A DNA stretch of 63,969 nt from Hyphomicrobiales bacterium. GTDB lineage: Bacteria; Pseudomonadota; Alphaproteobacteria; Rhizobiales; Rhizobiaceae. A program made the position numbers and the translations under genes. Below, in pieces: positions 35,927 through 44,407 of the stretch (the stretch's first letter is position 1; each line of letters opens with the position of its first letter). The DNA is taken from assembly GCA_900468065.1 (NCBI GenBank), contig UBTA01000045.1, positions 1-63,969 of the forward strand. Reading direction: 5' to 3'. The notes under the pieces were generated by a model. That model had not been told where the DNA came from, made no database searches, and saw only the letters and a program-made list of their open reading frames with translations.

Positions 35927-37421
35927 GATGGGCCTCCGAAGCGCCGAAGGCCAGTTTAGCGATGGCATCGACACTGATTGCGTCGACAAGTTCACCACCG
36001 TGCTGGCCAAAAGCCATGACCTGCACGCGGTCGGCCAGTTGTTCGATTTCGTCGAAATCCGATGAGATCAGAACGATCGCCACGCCATCAGCCGCCAGCG
36101 TACGGATCAGGGCATAGATATCGTTGCGGGCCGCGACATCGACACCGCGGGTCGGCTCGTCGAGGATCAGCACCTTAGGTCGGGCGGAGAGGCATTTTGC
36201 CAACAGCACTTTCTGCTGATTGCCGCCGGAAAGACCCCGTGCCGCCTGCCCTGCGCCGGTGCATTTTATACCCATGCTCTCCCGGTAACCATCGAAGGAG
36301 CGGCGTTCCTGATTGGGACGGAGGAAGAAAGGCAGACGGTGGATCAGATAGGAGGATGCATTCCAGAAAAGCGGCGCCTCGAGGAACAGGCCATTCTGCT
36401 GGCGATCCTCGGGCAGGTAGACAAGGCCCTTGTCGATGCAAAGGCGTGCCGAGCGGCGGGAAAGCTCCACACCTTCGAGATAGACGCTACCGGCGGATTG
36501 CTTGCGCAGCCCAAACAGTGTTTCAGCAAATTCGGTGCGACCGGCGCCGACGACACCGGCAAGTCCGAGAATTTCACCGGCGCGGACATCAAGACTGATG
36601 TCGCGAAAGCCCTCGCCCGATAAACCACGTACCGAAAGGCGCGGCTGGCCGATCTGCGCGACCTTTCTCGGTGCCTTGCACACCTGTCCGTCAGCCGCGA
36701 TCTGTACGCGGCTCATCGCCACGACGATCTCACCGTCGCTATAGGTATCGAGGGATCCCGCGAGAACGATAACCCCGTCGCGCAGCACGCTGATGGTCGA
36801 GCAGATTTCGCGGATTTCCCGCAGTTTGTGCGAGATGAAGAAGATGCCCACGCCCTGCGCCTGAAGTTTTCGGACGCGATCGAACAGTGCCCGCGTTTCG
36901 AAAGGCGTCAGCGCGGATGTCGGCTCGTCAAGAATTAGGATACGGGCATCGCGCACGAGACCACGTAGAATTTCCACGATCTGCCGTTCGGCAATTTCCA
37001 GCGTTGCCGCCTGCGCATCGAGATCAATGGCGACCGAAAGCTCCTGAACCAGCTTTTCGACCCGCGGGCGCAGCGAACGGGGCGACATCTTAAGGCCAAG
37101 GCAGATGTTTTCGAGCACAGTCTGGTTGGGAAGGATATGAGCTTCCTGCGGCACCAGATAGAGACCCAATTCCTGTGCCAGCGCGGGAGACGCTTGGGTC
37201 AAGGGCCGCCCATTGATTTCAATCTGTCCAGAATTGGCCGGTATAATACCGGCGATGATCTTCATCAGGCTTGATTTGCCCGCGCCGTTGCCGCCGAGAA
37301 GCGCATGAACCTCGCCTGCGCCGAGCGCAAGCGACACACCGCGCAGCACCGGCACGGCACCATAGGACTTCCAGATGTCCTCAAGAAGGGCGACCCTCCC
37401 GGCCGCTTGATCCTTCGCCAT
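35919..37421 (-). CDS. lsrA: AI-2 ABC importer ATP-binding protein LsrA
   Basis: A 500-residue double ATPase. Domain 1 has Walker A LLGGNGAGKSSLMK, Walker B ILILDEPTSAL and VGIFFISHKLREI. Domain 2 has the degenerate Walker A GVVGAGRTEFAE typical of carbohydrate ABC ATPases, then GLVYLPEDRQ, LSGGNQQKVLLAKCL and LILDEPTRGVDVAARNDI. It is close to enteric LsrA in length and motifs. It is the first gene of lsrACDB, divergent from lsrR across 240 bp. Confidence 0.93.
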   Translation of the reverse strand: MAKDQAAGRVALLEDIWKSYGAVPVLRGVSLALGAGEVHALLGGNGAGKSSLMKIIAGIIPANSGQIEINGRPLTQASPALAQELGLYLVPQEAHILPNQTVLENICLGLKMSPRSLRPRVEKLVQELSVAIDLDAQAATLEIAERQIVEILRGLVRDARILILDEPTSALTPFETRALFDRVRKLQAQGVGIFFISHKLREIREICSTISVLRDGVIVLAGSLDTYSDGEIVVAMSRVQIAADGQVCKAPRKVAQIGQPRLSVRGLSGEGFRDISLDVRAGEILGLAGVVGAGRTEFAETLFGLRKQSAGSVYLEGVELSRRSARLCIDKGLVYLPEDRQQNGLFLEAPLFWNASSYLIHRLPFFLRPNQERRSFDGYRESMGIKCTGAGQAARGLSGGNQQKVLLAKCLSARPKVLILDEPTRGVDVAARNDIYALIRTLAADGVAIVLISSDFDEIEQLADRVQVMAFGQHGGELVDAISVDAIAKLAFGASEAHHA

Positions 37422-37500
37422 TCCTCACCTGTTCAAATGTACTCACTTACCATCATGTGATCATACCGATCCGATTGCGTCAATACGTTCAGAATGGTGC

Positions 37501-37566
37501 TCACTTCAATGGAACATATATACGGAAGTGAAAACATGAATTTTATCATTATTTCAATGAATTGAA
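37501..37566. promoter_or_regulatory. Inverted repeats in the lsrA-lsrR control region, candidate LsrR operators
   Basis: TCACTTC (37501-37507) and GAAGTGA (37525-37531) form a perfect 7-bp inverted repeat with 17-bp spacing. TTCAAT (37553-37558) and ATTGAA (37561-37566) form a second with 2-bp spacing. TTCAAATG also recurs at 37432 and near 37624. The region is AT-rich compared with its surroundings and serves both divergent transcripts. LsrR binding is inferred from position only. Confidence 0.45.
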
Positions 37567-37663
37567 GCGGCTGAAATTTTTTCTGTCTGTGGTACGGTTG
37601 ACGTATCAAATGTTTTTTTGTTATTCAAATGATCAGAGAAAACCCAAAGGGGAACTGGGGTGT

Positions 37664-38611
37664 ATGGCTTCGGACAATGGCGAGTGGAGTTACGCGGATG
37701 CGGACGAAGAAATACTGACCCGCATCGCATGGTATTACTACAACGACGGACTAACCCAGAACGAGATCGGCGAGCGGCTGAACATGTCGCGCATCAAGGT
37801 GTCGCGCTTGCTCGAGAGCGGCCGCCGCTCCGGCATCATTCAGGTGCGCATCAATTCGCGCTATCAGGGCTGTCTTTCTCTGGAACAAGAAATCAAGGAC
37901 CGGTACGACCTGCTTGAGGCCTATGTCGTGCCGCAACTACCCAACGAAGATCCGAGTGACCGGCTAGGTCAGGCGGCGGCACAGTTCCTAATGCAACGTC
38001 TTCAGCACGGCGACTTGCTTGCGGTCGGCTGGGGCGCAACAGTCAGCAACACCATCCAGCGCCTTGGTCACCTTGCCAATGAGCGCAAGATCGGCCTTGT
38101 CAGCCTGACCGGCGGCGTCGGCACTTATGTCGATGGCATGCGCACCGCCAACTGGGGCAGCAGCGTACATCTGGTGCCTGCTCCTCTCGTGGTCCGCGAT
38201 CCGGAAGTTGCGAGAAACCTGTCAATGGAGCCCGCCGTCGCCAATCTGCTGGATATGGCACTCAACGCTTCCTACCAGCTCGTCGGTATCGGCGAACTTT
38301 CCGCCAACTCGACCGTTGTTCGTTCCGGCTATGTTAATCCCGATGAGGTCGAGCCACTGCGGCGAAAGGGTGCCGTCGGCGACATCCTTTGCCAGTTCTA
38401 TGACGAAAAGGGACAGGTGCTCGACCTACCGCTGCACGATCGGGTCATTGGGGTGAAAATTGCAACGCTGTCGCGGGCCGAAAAGGTCGTCGCCGCTGCG
38501 GGCGGCCTCCACAAGGTTCAGGCCATTCATGCCGCGCTGCGCGGCAAGTTCGTCGGCATTCTGATAACGGATGAAACGACGGCCGCAGGCCTACTCGAAA
38601 TCAAGGATTGA
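37664..38611 (+). CDS. lsrR: SorC-family regulator LsrR
   Basis: About 315 residues, the length of enteric LsrR. The N-terminal HTH is RIAWYYYNDGLTQNEIGERL and MSRIKVSRLLE. The sugar-phosphate-binding SorC domain follows (GWGATVSNTIQRL, VSLTGGVGTYVDGM, GGLHKVQAIHAALRGKFVGIL). ATG 37664 is preferred; the preceding codons of the longer frame read through the promoter region. In the known system LsrR represses lsr until phospho-AI-2 binds. It is followed 4 bp later by lsrK. Confidence 0.9.
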   Translation: MASDNGEWSYADADEEILTRIAWYYYNDGLTQNEIGERLNMSRIKVSRLLESGRRSGIIQVRINSRYQGCLSLEQEIKDRYDLLEAYVVPQLPNEDPSDRLGQAAAQFLMQRLQHGDLLAVGWGATVSNTIQRLGHLANERKIGLVSLTGGVGTYVDGMRTANWGSSVHLVPAPLVVRDPEVARNLSMEPAVANLLDMALNASYQLVGIGELSANSTVVRSGYVNPDEVEPLRRKGAVGDILCQFYDEKGQVLDLPLHDRVIGVKIATLSRAEKVVAAAGGLHKVQAIHAALRGKFVGILITDETTAAGLLEIKD

Positions 38612-38615
38612 GACG

Positions 38616-40181
38616 ATGACGCAACGCTATCTTCTCGCCGTGGATGCGGGCACCGGCAGCGGGCGCGCTGTTATCTTCGATGCAGACGGCAACCAGATCG
38701 CCAGTGCGCAGCACGAATGGTGGCACAAGGCCGATTCCCGATTTCCAGGCTCAATGGATTTCGATGTCGAGGGCAACTGGGCGCTGCTGTCTCGCGCCAT
38801 TCGCAAGGCAATTTCCGATTCAGGTATCGCCGCCTCCAATATCGCCGCCGTTAGCGCCACGAGCATGCGCGAAGCAATTGTCGTTTACGACAGGAATGAT
38901 TGCGAAATCTGGGCCTGTGCCAATGTCGATAGTCGGGCCAACGTTGAAGTGCGTGACCTGAAACGCGATTTTCCGCAGCTTGAGGCGGAGCTCTATGCGC
39001 AGTCGGGTCAGACCTTTGCGCTCGGCGCATTGCCACGCCTGCTCTGGTTGAAGCGCAACCTGCCGGATGTCTACGATCGCATGCATCGCGTCGCGATGTT
39101 ATCCGACTGGGTGCTCACTCGCCTTTCCGGCGTGTTGGCAAGCGATCCGTCCAATGCCGGGACGACCGGCATTTTCAGTCTGTCCGAGCGCGCTTGGTTG
39201 CCGGACGCCATGACCAAGGCGGGTATGCGCAACGACATCTTCGCGCGAACCGTCGAACCCGGGGTGGTTATCGGTTCTGTCACGCCGCGCGCGTCCGAAG
39301 AGACCGGGCTCGCTGAGGGCACACTGGTCGTCATGGGCGGCGGCGACTGCCAGATCGGCACCGCCGGCCTCGGCGTCGTAAACGAGGGTGACTGCGCGGT
39401 GCTGGGCGGTACTTTCTGGCAGCAGGTGGTCAACGTGTCCCCTTCTGTGACCGACCCATCGATGAACCTGCGCATCAACCCGCATGTCGTCACCGGCCTC
39501 AATCAGGCCGAAGCGATCAGCTTTTTCGTCGGCGTCGTCATGCGCTGGTTCCGCGACAGCTTTGGCGCGGAGGAGATGGCAAGGGCAGCAATAACCGGCG
39601 GCGATGCCTATAGCTTGCTCGAAGAAAAGGCGGCAAGCATCCCCCCAGGCGCCTATGGCATCATTCCTGTCTTCTCCGACGTCATGCACTATGGAAACTG
39701 GTACCATGCAGCGCCTTCGCTCCTGAACCTGTCGATCGATCCGGAAAAATCCGGCAAGGCCGCGATCTTCCGCGCCTTGCAGGAAAACGCGGCAATCGTT
39801 GCCGCACGCAATCTATCAGCCATCTTCAAGCTCTCGGGTAAGATACCGGACAAGATCGTCTTTGCGGCTGGCGCCTCTAAATCTGCCCACTGGTCGCAGA
39901 TCTTGGCGGATGTTACTGGCCTTGCAGTAGTCACCCCGGTTGTCAAGGAGGCAACCGCGCTGGGCTGCGCCGCAGCCGCTGGCATCGGCGCAGGTCTTCA
40001 TCGCGACTTTGTCGATACCGCCACTCACTGGGTGCGCTGGGATAAGCATTTCGAGCCAAATCTTGAGAACAAGGCGATATATGACAATGCTGGCGACCGC
40101 TGGGCACGAGCCTATGAGCTACAGCGGCAGCTTGTCGACGAGGGCGTTACGACGGCTATGTGGAAAGCTCCCGGCCTCTGA
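38616..40181 (+). CDS. lsrK: Autoinducer-2 kinase LsrK
   Basis: A 521-residue FGGY-family kinase that tracks enteric LsrK along its whole length: LLAVDAGTGSGRAVIFDADGN, AVSATSMREAIV, IWACANVDSRA, SDWVLTRLSG, VMGGGDCQIG, VLGGTFWQQVVN, YGIIPVFSDVMHYGNWYHAA, and the C-terminal MWKAPGL. It phosphorylates AI-2 in the cytoplasm, trapping it and creating the LsrR inducer. The start ATG 38616 lies 4 bp after the lsrR stop. Confidence 0.94.
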   Translation: MTQRYLLAVDAGTGSGRAVIFDADGNQIASAQHEWWHKADSRFPGSMDFDVEGNWALLSRAIRKAISDSGIAASNIAAVSATSMREAIVVYDRNDCEIWACANVDSRANVEVRDLKRDFPQLEAELYAQSGQTFALGALPRLLWLKRNLPDVYDRMHRVAMLSDWVLTRLSGVLASDPSNAGTTGIFSLSERAWLPDAMTKAGMRNDIFARTVEPGVVIGSVTPRASEETGLAEGTLVVMGGGDCQIGTAGLGVVNEGDCAVLGGTFWQQVVNVSPSVTDPSMNLRINPHVVTGLNQAEAISFFVGVVMRWFRDSFGAEEMARAAITGGDAYSLLEEKAASIPPGAYGIIPVFSDVMHYGNWYHAAPSLLNLSIDPEKSGKAAIFRALQENAAIVAARNLSAIFKLSGKIPDKIVFAAGASKSAHWSQILADVTGLAVVTPVVKEATALGCAAAAGIGAGLHRDFVDTATHWVRWDKHFEPNLENKAIYDNAGDRWARAYELQRQLVDEGVTTAMWKAPGL

Positions 40182-40238
40182 TCTCGCCCCTTCATCGCGC
40201 CGCGGCGCCACGTCCAACGATTAGCAGGAAAAACTGAC

Positions 40239-40553
40239 ATGCTCATTCAGATGGTTAGCATCAACGTCAAGGAAGGCCACACGGCCGAATTTCTAGAGGC
40301 GTTCCGTATCAACTACCAGGGTACGCGACAGGAACCCGGCAATCTGCGCTTCGACGTGCTGCGGGATCCGAAGGATGAAAACGTCTTCCTGATCTACGAG
40401 GTCTTCGCCTCATCCGAAGCGCTTGAGGACCATCGCCGTACGCCCCATTATCAGGAATGCGTCCGACGAATCGACCCCATTATCGCGGGACCGCGCACAA
40501 AAGTGTTCTTCAATGCCGAGATGGCCGATTTTCTAGAAACCGCGCTAGCGTAG
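40239..40553 (+). CDS. lsrG: LsrG, phospho-AI-2 isomerase
   Basis: 104 residues, ABM-type ferredoxin-like fold. The EFLEAFRINYQGTRQEPGNL, RFDVLRDPKDENVFLIYEVF and HYQECVRRIDPIIAGPR blocks match LsrG, and the length is right. LsrG isomerises phospho-AI-2 so that LsrF can cleave it. LsrG follows lsrK here, not lsrF; no lsrF is seen in the window. The related YgiN-like ABM protein at 57372-57677 is a different subfamily. Confidence 0.9.
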   Translation: MLIQMVSINVKEGHTAEFLEAFRINYQGTRQEPGNLRFDVLRDPKDENVFLIYEVFASSEALEDHRRTPHYQECVRRIDPIIAGPRTKVFFNAEMADFLETALA

Positions 40554-40868
40554 TGTCTGCAATCGAACAATTCTCAATCATTGTGCAGGTTATCGATGCC
40601 GCCGGAAACTTTCTGGCCGGATTTTAGTCCGGCTGCGTGTTTCCCCCTTTTCGGGACAGCGATTCCAAATGTCACAATCGTTCGCCTTCATAGGAGTCGA
40701 ACCGCCGACCCCGTGGTGCAGTGGTGTAGATCTGCATCACACTCCCAGTCCGGGCAAATACTTAGTCTCCGGGAAGCAGGCATGGGGCCGGAAGCAGGCT
40801 GTCCGCTGCTGTCCTAAGAATAAAATAAGCGGACAATTTAGAGAGACACGAAAAGCAAAATCGCGATT
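40554..40868. other. Intergenic region between the convergent lsr and eut operons
   Basis: A hairpin listed next, and otherwise no gene. A tRNA-like GTTCGACTCC arm near 40690 was examined and rejected. Confidence 0.5.
40616..40633 (+). terminator. Hairpin after lsrG
   Basis: GCCGGA (40616-40621) and TCCGGC (40628-40633) with a 6-nt loop, followed by a pyrimidine-rich stretch (TGTTTCCCCCTTTTC). Likely terminator of lsrRKG. Confidence 0.45.
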
Positions 40869-41674
40869 TCAGGTAGCGGAAATTCCGGATACTGCCACTG
40901 TGCTTTCGTCTTTCAACTGAACCCCGCTCAATCCGAGGGAAAACGCCCTCTTGCTGAGCCAGGAAAGCTTTGACGCGGCGGCATCGGTGTCGAGTCCTTC
41001 TGGTCGGATATTCGAGACGCAATTTCGCTCTGCATCCGTCCGGCCGGGGTAAGGCCCCCAGGTCAGGTATGCGCCGAGACTGTCTGAAGCTGACAAGCCC
41101 GGACGTTCGCCGATCAGGATAATCGAAAGGCGAGCGCCGAGGAGACTTCCGATTTCATCAGCGAGCGCCACACGCGCCTGGCTCGCCAACACGAGCGGTC
41201 CAATCGACAAACCCAGACCGTGAAGCTTACGAACCAGAGCGCTCAGAAGTTCAGACGCGCCTGCCTGTAAGGCGGTTGGAGAAAGGCCGTCGCCGACGAC
41301 CAGGATAACGTCGCTCACAGGCACGGCTGTCGCGCCGCCAAGATAGTGCGCGAGATATCACACAGACGGCGACCGTAATCGGGACGCCGCAGATAGGTCT
41401 CTCTGTCCGAAGCGGCGCTGTTGACCATCAAGATTTCCAATCCAAGTCCTGCGCAATCCTGTTGAAGCCTAGGCAAATTAATCGGCCGGTGAACTGCGTC
41501 GCGCGCCCGTGCATGGTCAAGGCTGAACGCAAGTAAGGCGTCGGTAGGCAATCCTGCCCCTATCGCACCAAGCCCCAGCCGCGCGGCCGTTACCCCCGAG
41601 GGTATTCGCACCCGATCCAGTGTAATGGCAGGTGTATAGGACCCGCTTTCGTCACACATATCGGTGCAGATCAT
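40869..41674 (-). pseudogene. eutC: Ethanolamine ammonia-lyase small subunit, frameshifted
   Basis: The N-terminal part (from ATG 41674, overlapping the eutB stop) reads TLDRVRIPSGVTAARLGLGA and ETYLRRPDYGRRLCDISRTIL, the EutC core, but stops at 41315. The C-terminal part continues one base out of frame: VILVVGDGLSPTALQAGASE, ARLSIILIGERPGLSASDSLG and DAERNCVSNIRPEGL. Together they give the normal EutC length (about 265 residues). The break lies near 41315-41324 and looks like a 1-nt deletion (or 2-nt insertion). A GTG at 41324 could start a separate C-terminal half. If real, it would break cobalamin-dependent lyase activity; it may also be a sequencing error. Confidence 0.8.
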
Positions 41675-43056
41675 AACGCAAGCCTCGGCAGGGCTGTCAT
41701 CAGAGGATTGTCGCTTCCGACCGGAATGATCTTTCCATCATCATCTGCTAAGACCATTTTATGAAGCCATTGTTCGAATTCAGGCGCACGCCTTAGCCCG
41801 AGAAGGTCTCGGACATAGAGCTGGTCGTGACAGGAGGTCGATTGATAATTCAACATGATGTCATCCCCGCCGGGAACGGTAATAATAAAATTATTGCCAG
41901 CTGTGCCGAGCAATGTGAGGAGAACATCCATGTCGTCTTGATCCGCCTCGGCATGGTTGGTGTAGCAAATGTCGCAGCCCATCGGTAGGCCAAGGAGCTT
42001 GCCACAAAAAGGATCTTCCAGGCCGGCACGGATGATCTGCTTTCCGTCATAGAGATATTCCGGCCCGATGAAGCCAACAACCGTATTGACCAGAAGTGGC
42101 GAGAAAGGCCGACAGACCGCATATGCTCGCGCTTCACAGGTTTGTTGATCAACCCCGTGATGGGCGTTGGCCGAAAGGCATGATCCCTGGCCGGCCTCAA
42201 AGTACATCATGTCCTGGCCGATGGTTCCGCGTCTGAGCGCTTGTCCTGCCTCGTATGCCTCGCGAAGAATGGACAGCGATATCCCAAAGGACTCATTGGC
42301 GGCCTGGGTCCCCGCAACCGATTGGAAGACGAGATCGATGGGGACATCTTTCTCGATCAAACCAATTGAGGTTGTTGCGTGCGTGAGAACACAAGATTGC
42401 GTGGGTATCTCATATCGATGGATCAGTTCATCCAGCAGATGGATGATTTGTGCGACCGCCCCGGGCGAGTCCGACGCCGGATTGATACCGATGACGGCGT
42501 CGCCGCATCCGTAGGTCAAACCTTCCAGCGTTGAAGCCAGAATTCCTTGAGGATCATCCGTTGGATGGTTCGGCTGCAGTCTCGTTGCCATGGTGCCGGC
42601 CAGACCGACCGTGGTGCGGAAAGCTCTGATCACGCGGATCTTGCTGGCAATCAGGATCAGATCCTGGTTTCGCATCAACTTCGAGACTGCAGCGACCATT
42701 TCCGGGGCAAGGCCCGATGCCAACCTAGCCAGACGGTGAGACGTCGCATGTACCGACAGCAGCCAATTACGGAAATCACCGACACACATGTGAGCGATCG
42801 GTGAGAATGCGGCTTCATCGTGGGTATCGACGATCAAGCGCGTTACTTCATCATTTTCGTAAGGCACCAGTTGCTCTGTCAGAAAGGCTTTCAATGGCAC
42901 CTCCGCTAGACAGGTTCTGGCGGCAACCGTCTCTTCCGCTGAGCCTGCCGCTATCCCTGCCAACAGATCCCCGGAGCGCAATGGCGAGGCTTTGGCCATC
43001 AGTTCTTTCAGATCGCGAAATGCCCAAGTCTGATTTCTGAGGATGGTCTTGTACAT
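41671..43056 (-). CDS. eutB: Ethanolamine ammonia-lyase large subunit
   Basis: A 461-residue TIM-barrel subunit of adenosylcobalamin-dependent ethanolamine ammonia-lyase. The typical blocks are RLQPNHPTDDPQGILASTLEG, GCGDAVIGINPASDS, IPTQSCVLTHATTS, FEAGQGSCLSANAHHG and NHAEADQDDMDVLLTLLGTAG. It makes acetaldehyde and ammonia from ethanolamine with EutC. It is co-directional with the upstream DadA-like gene and overlaps eutC by 4 bp. No EutA reactivase or microcompartment genes are seen. Confidence 0.93.
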   Translation of the reverse strand: MYKTILRNQTWAFRDLKELMAKASPLRSGDLLAGIAAGSAEETVAARTCLAEVPLKAFLTEQLVPYENDEVTRLIVDTHDEAAFSPIAHMCVGDFRNWLLSVHATSHRLARLASGLAPEMVAAVSKLMRNQDLILIASKIRVIRAFRTTVGLAGTMATRLQPNHPTDDPQGILASTLEGLTYGCGDAVIGINPASDSPGAVAQIIHLLDELIHRYEIPTQSCVLTHATTSIGLIEKDVPIDLVFQSVAGTQAANESFGISLSILREAYEAGQALRRGTIGQDMMYFEAGQGSCLSANAHHGVDQQTCEARAYAVCRPFSPLLVNTVVGFIGPEYLYDGKQIIRAGLEDPFCGKLLGLPMGCDICYTNHAEADQDDMDVLLTLLGTAGNNFIITVPGGDDIMLNYQSTSCHDQLYVRDLLGLRRAPEFEQWLHKMVLADDDGKIIPVGSDNPLMTALPRLAL

Positions 43057-43079
43057 ATCGAACTACTGTCCTGATCTGA

Positions 43080-44276
43080 TTAGGCGGCAAGAATGGCACT
43101 GACTATGCGGGCGGTCCGAGGAGCCAAAGTTAGGCCGATATGACCGTGTCCGAATGCGAAAACTATATCCTTGCCACCTTTCGAGGGACGAATGACCGGC
43201 ACGGAGTCGGGCATCGATGGGCGAAATCCCATCCAGGTCCGGCTCGGCTTGCCAAGATGCGGAAACACCCGCCGGGCGTTGGAAAGGAGCAGGTCGAGCC
43301 TCCTTGGGTTCGGGGGGGCAGCCAATCCACCAAGTTCAACCGTGCCTGCCACGCGCAATCGCCCCTCCATCGGGCAGAAGTAAAAGCCATGATGAGTGGG
43401 GCAGACGGGCCGTTCCACCGGTGCCCTCAGCATATCGAATTCGAGATGATAACCACGTTCGGTGTCCAGCGGCACCGGGTCCCCGATCTGATGAGCGAGA
43501 GGCCCCGAATGGGCGCCAGCCGCGATCACAACTGACCGAGCTTTTATCTCGTGTGTTGCGGACATGATCTTCACTCCACCTCGCTCACGCGCGATCACCC
43601 TCACCGAAGATCGGATAAATTCCACTCCTGACCCCCGTGCTGCCTCCGCCATCGCGTCCATAACCCTTCCCGGATCGCTGAAGTTGATCGCTTTCGGAAA
43701 GAAGAGGCCGCCGCCCTCATATGCTGGGAGATTTGGTTCCAGGCACTGGACCTCGTCGGAGGTGAGAAGTTCCTGCGATATCCCGTAGTTCCGTCGCAAC
43801 GCGATATCCGATGATGCTGCCTTGAAGGCCTGAGGCGTTTCGTAGAGGTACAGGCAACCCTTCGCGCTCAGCAAGTCGGATGCGCCGATCTCGCACGCCA
43901 GCGTTAACCAAGCCGAAGAGGCATCGGACAACAGGTCTGCGATTCGATTGGTATTGTCCCGGTACCGATGGGGAAGGGATTGGTAAGTGAACCGGATCAA
44001 CCAGGGAAACAGTGTCGGAAGGGCAGCCTTGCGGATGGACAATGGGCTATCGGCGTTGAGAAGAAGCGAAGCCAGATTCTTGAGAACCGCAGGTGTCCCG
44101 ACAGGAATGATCGCGTAATCCGCGATCGTTCCTGCATTTCCAAACGACGCCCCAGATCCTGGTTCATTCGGTTCCAACAGCAGCACTTCGCGCCCCTCGC
44201 GCCGCAACTGAAGAGCTACAGCAAGGCCTATGACCCCACCGCCGATGACGGCGATATCTGTCGTTATCTTTTCCAT
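43080..44276 (-). CDS. DadA-like FAD-dependent amino acid (amine) oxidoreductase
   Basis: 398 residues. The N-terminal Rossmann motif is DIAVIGGGVIGLAVALQL, followed by SGASFGNAG, as in DadA. Late FAD contacts are WMGFRPSMPDSVPVIRPS and FAFGHGHIGLTLAPRTA. The family deaminates D-amino acids or oxidises secondary amines, often feeding electrons to the respiratory chain. It lies between the importer and eutB, so it may process the same imported amine or amino acid. No signal peptide. Confidence 0.85.
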   Translation of the reverse strand: MEKITTDIAVIGGGVIGLAVALQLRREGREVLLLEPNEPGSGASFGNAGTIADYAIIPVGTPAVLKNLASLLLNADSPLSIRKAALPTLFPWLIRFTYQSLPHRYRDNTNRIADLLSDASSAWLTLACEIGASDLLSAKGCLYLYETPQAFKAASSDIALRRNYGISQELLTSDEVQCLEPNLPAYEGGGLFFPKAINFSDPGRVMDAMAEAARGSGVEFIRSSVRVIARERGGVKIMSATHEIKARSVVIAAGAHSGPLAHQIGDPVPLDTERGYHLEFDMLRAPVERPVCPTHHGFYFCPMEGRLRVAGTVELGGLAAPPNPRRLDLLLSNARRVFPHLGKPSRTWMGFRPSMPDSVPVIRPSKGGKDIVFAFGHGHIGLTLAPRTARIVSAILAA

Positions 44277-44360
44277 GGAAGATGAATGCCTTCACAATGC
44301 GAAGTCGGTGCACCACGTTACAGGTACTGTGGAGAGTCACCACGTGATCGGGTTGGAGGG

Positions 44361-44391
44361 GCGATACGGCTGTATCGAAAAGCCGTATCGC
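44361..44391 (-). terminator. Strong hairpin between the ABC ATPase and DadA-like genes
   Basis: GCGATACGGCT (44361-44371) and AGCCGTATCGC (44381-44391) form a perfect 11-bp stem with a 9-nt loop. It sits 17 bp after the stop of the ABC ATPase gene (minus strand) and about 85 bp upstream of the DadA-like gene. No T-tract. It may terminate or attenuate transcription, or stabilise the importer mRNA. Confidence 0.5.
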
Positions 44392-44407
44392 CTGAAAATC
44401 CGGGGAA

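Noticed and set aside
40680-40740. tRNA-like T-arm (GGTTCGACTCC on the minus strand)
   Set aside because: The T-stem does not pair beyond two base pairs, and no acceptor or anticodon stems can be found.
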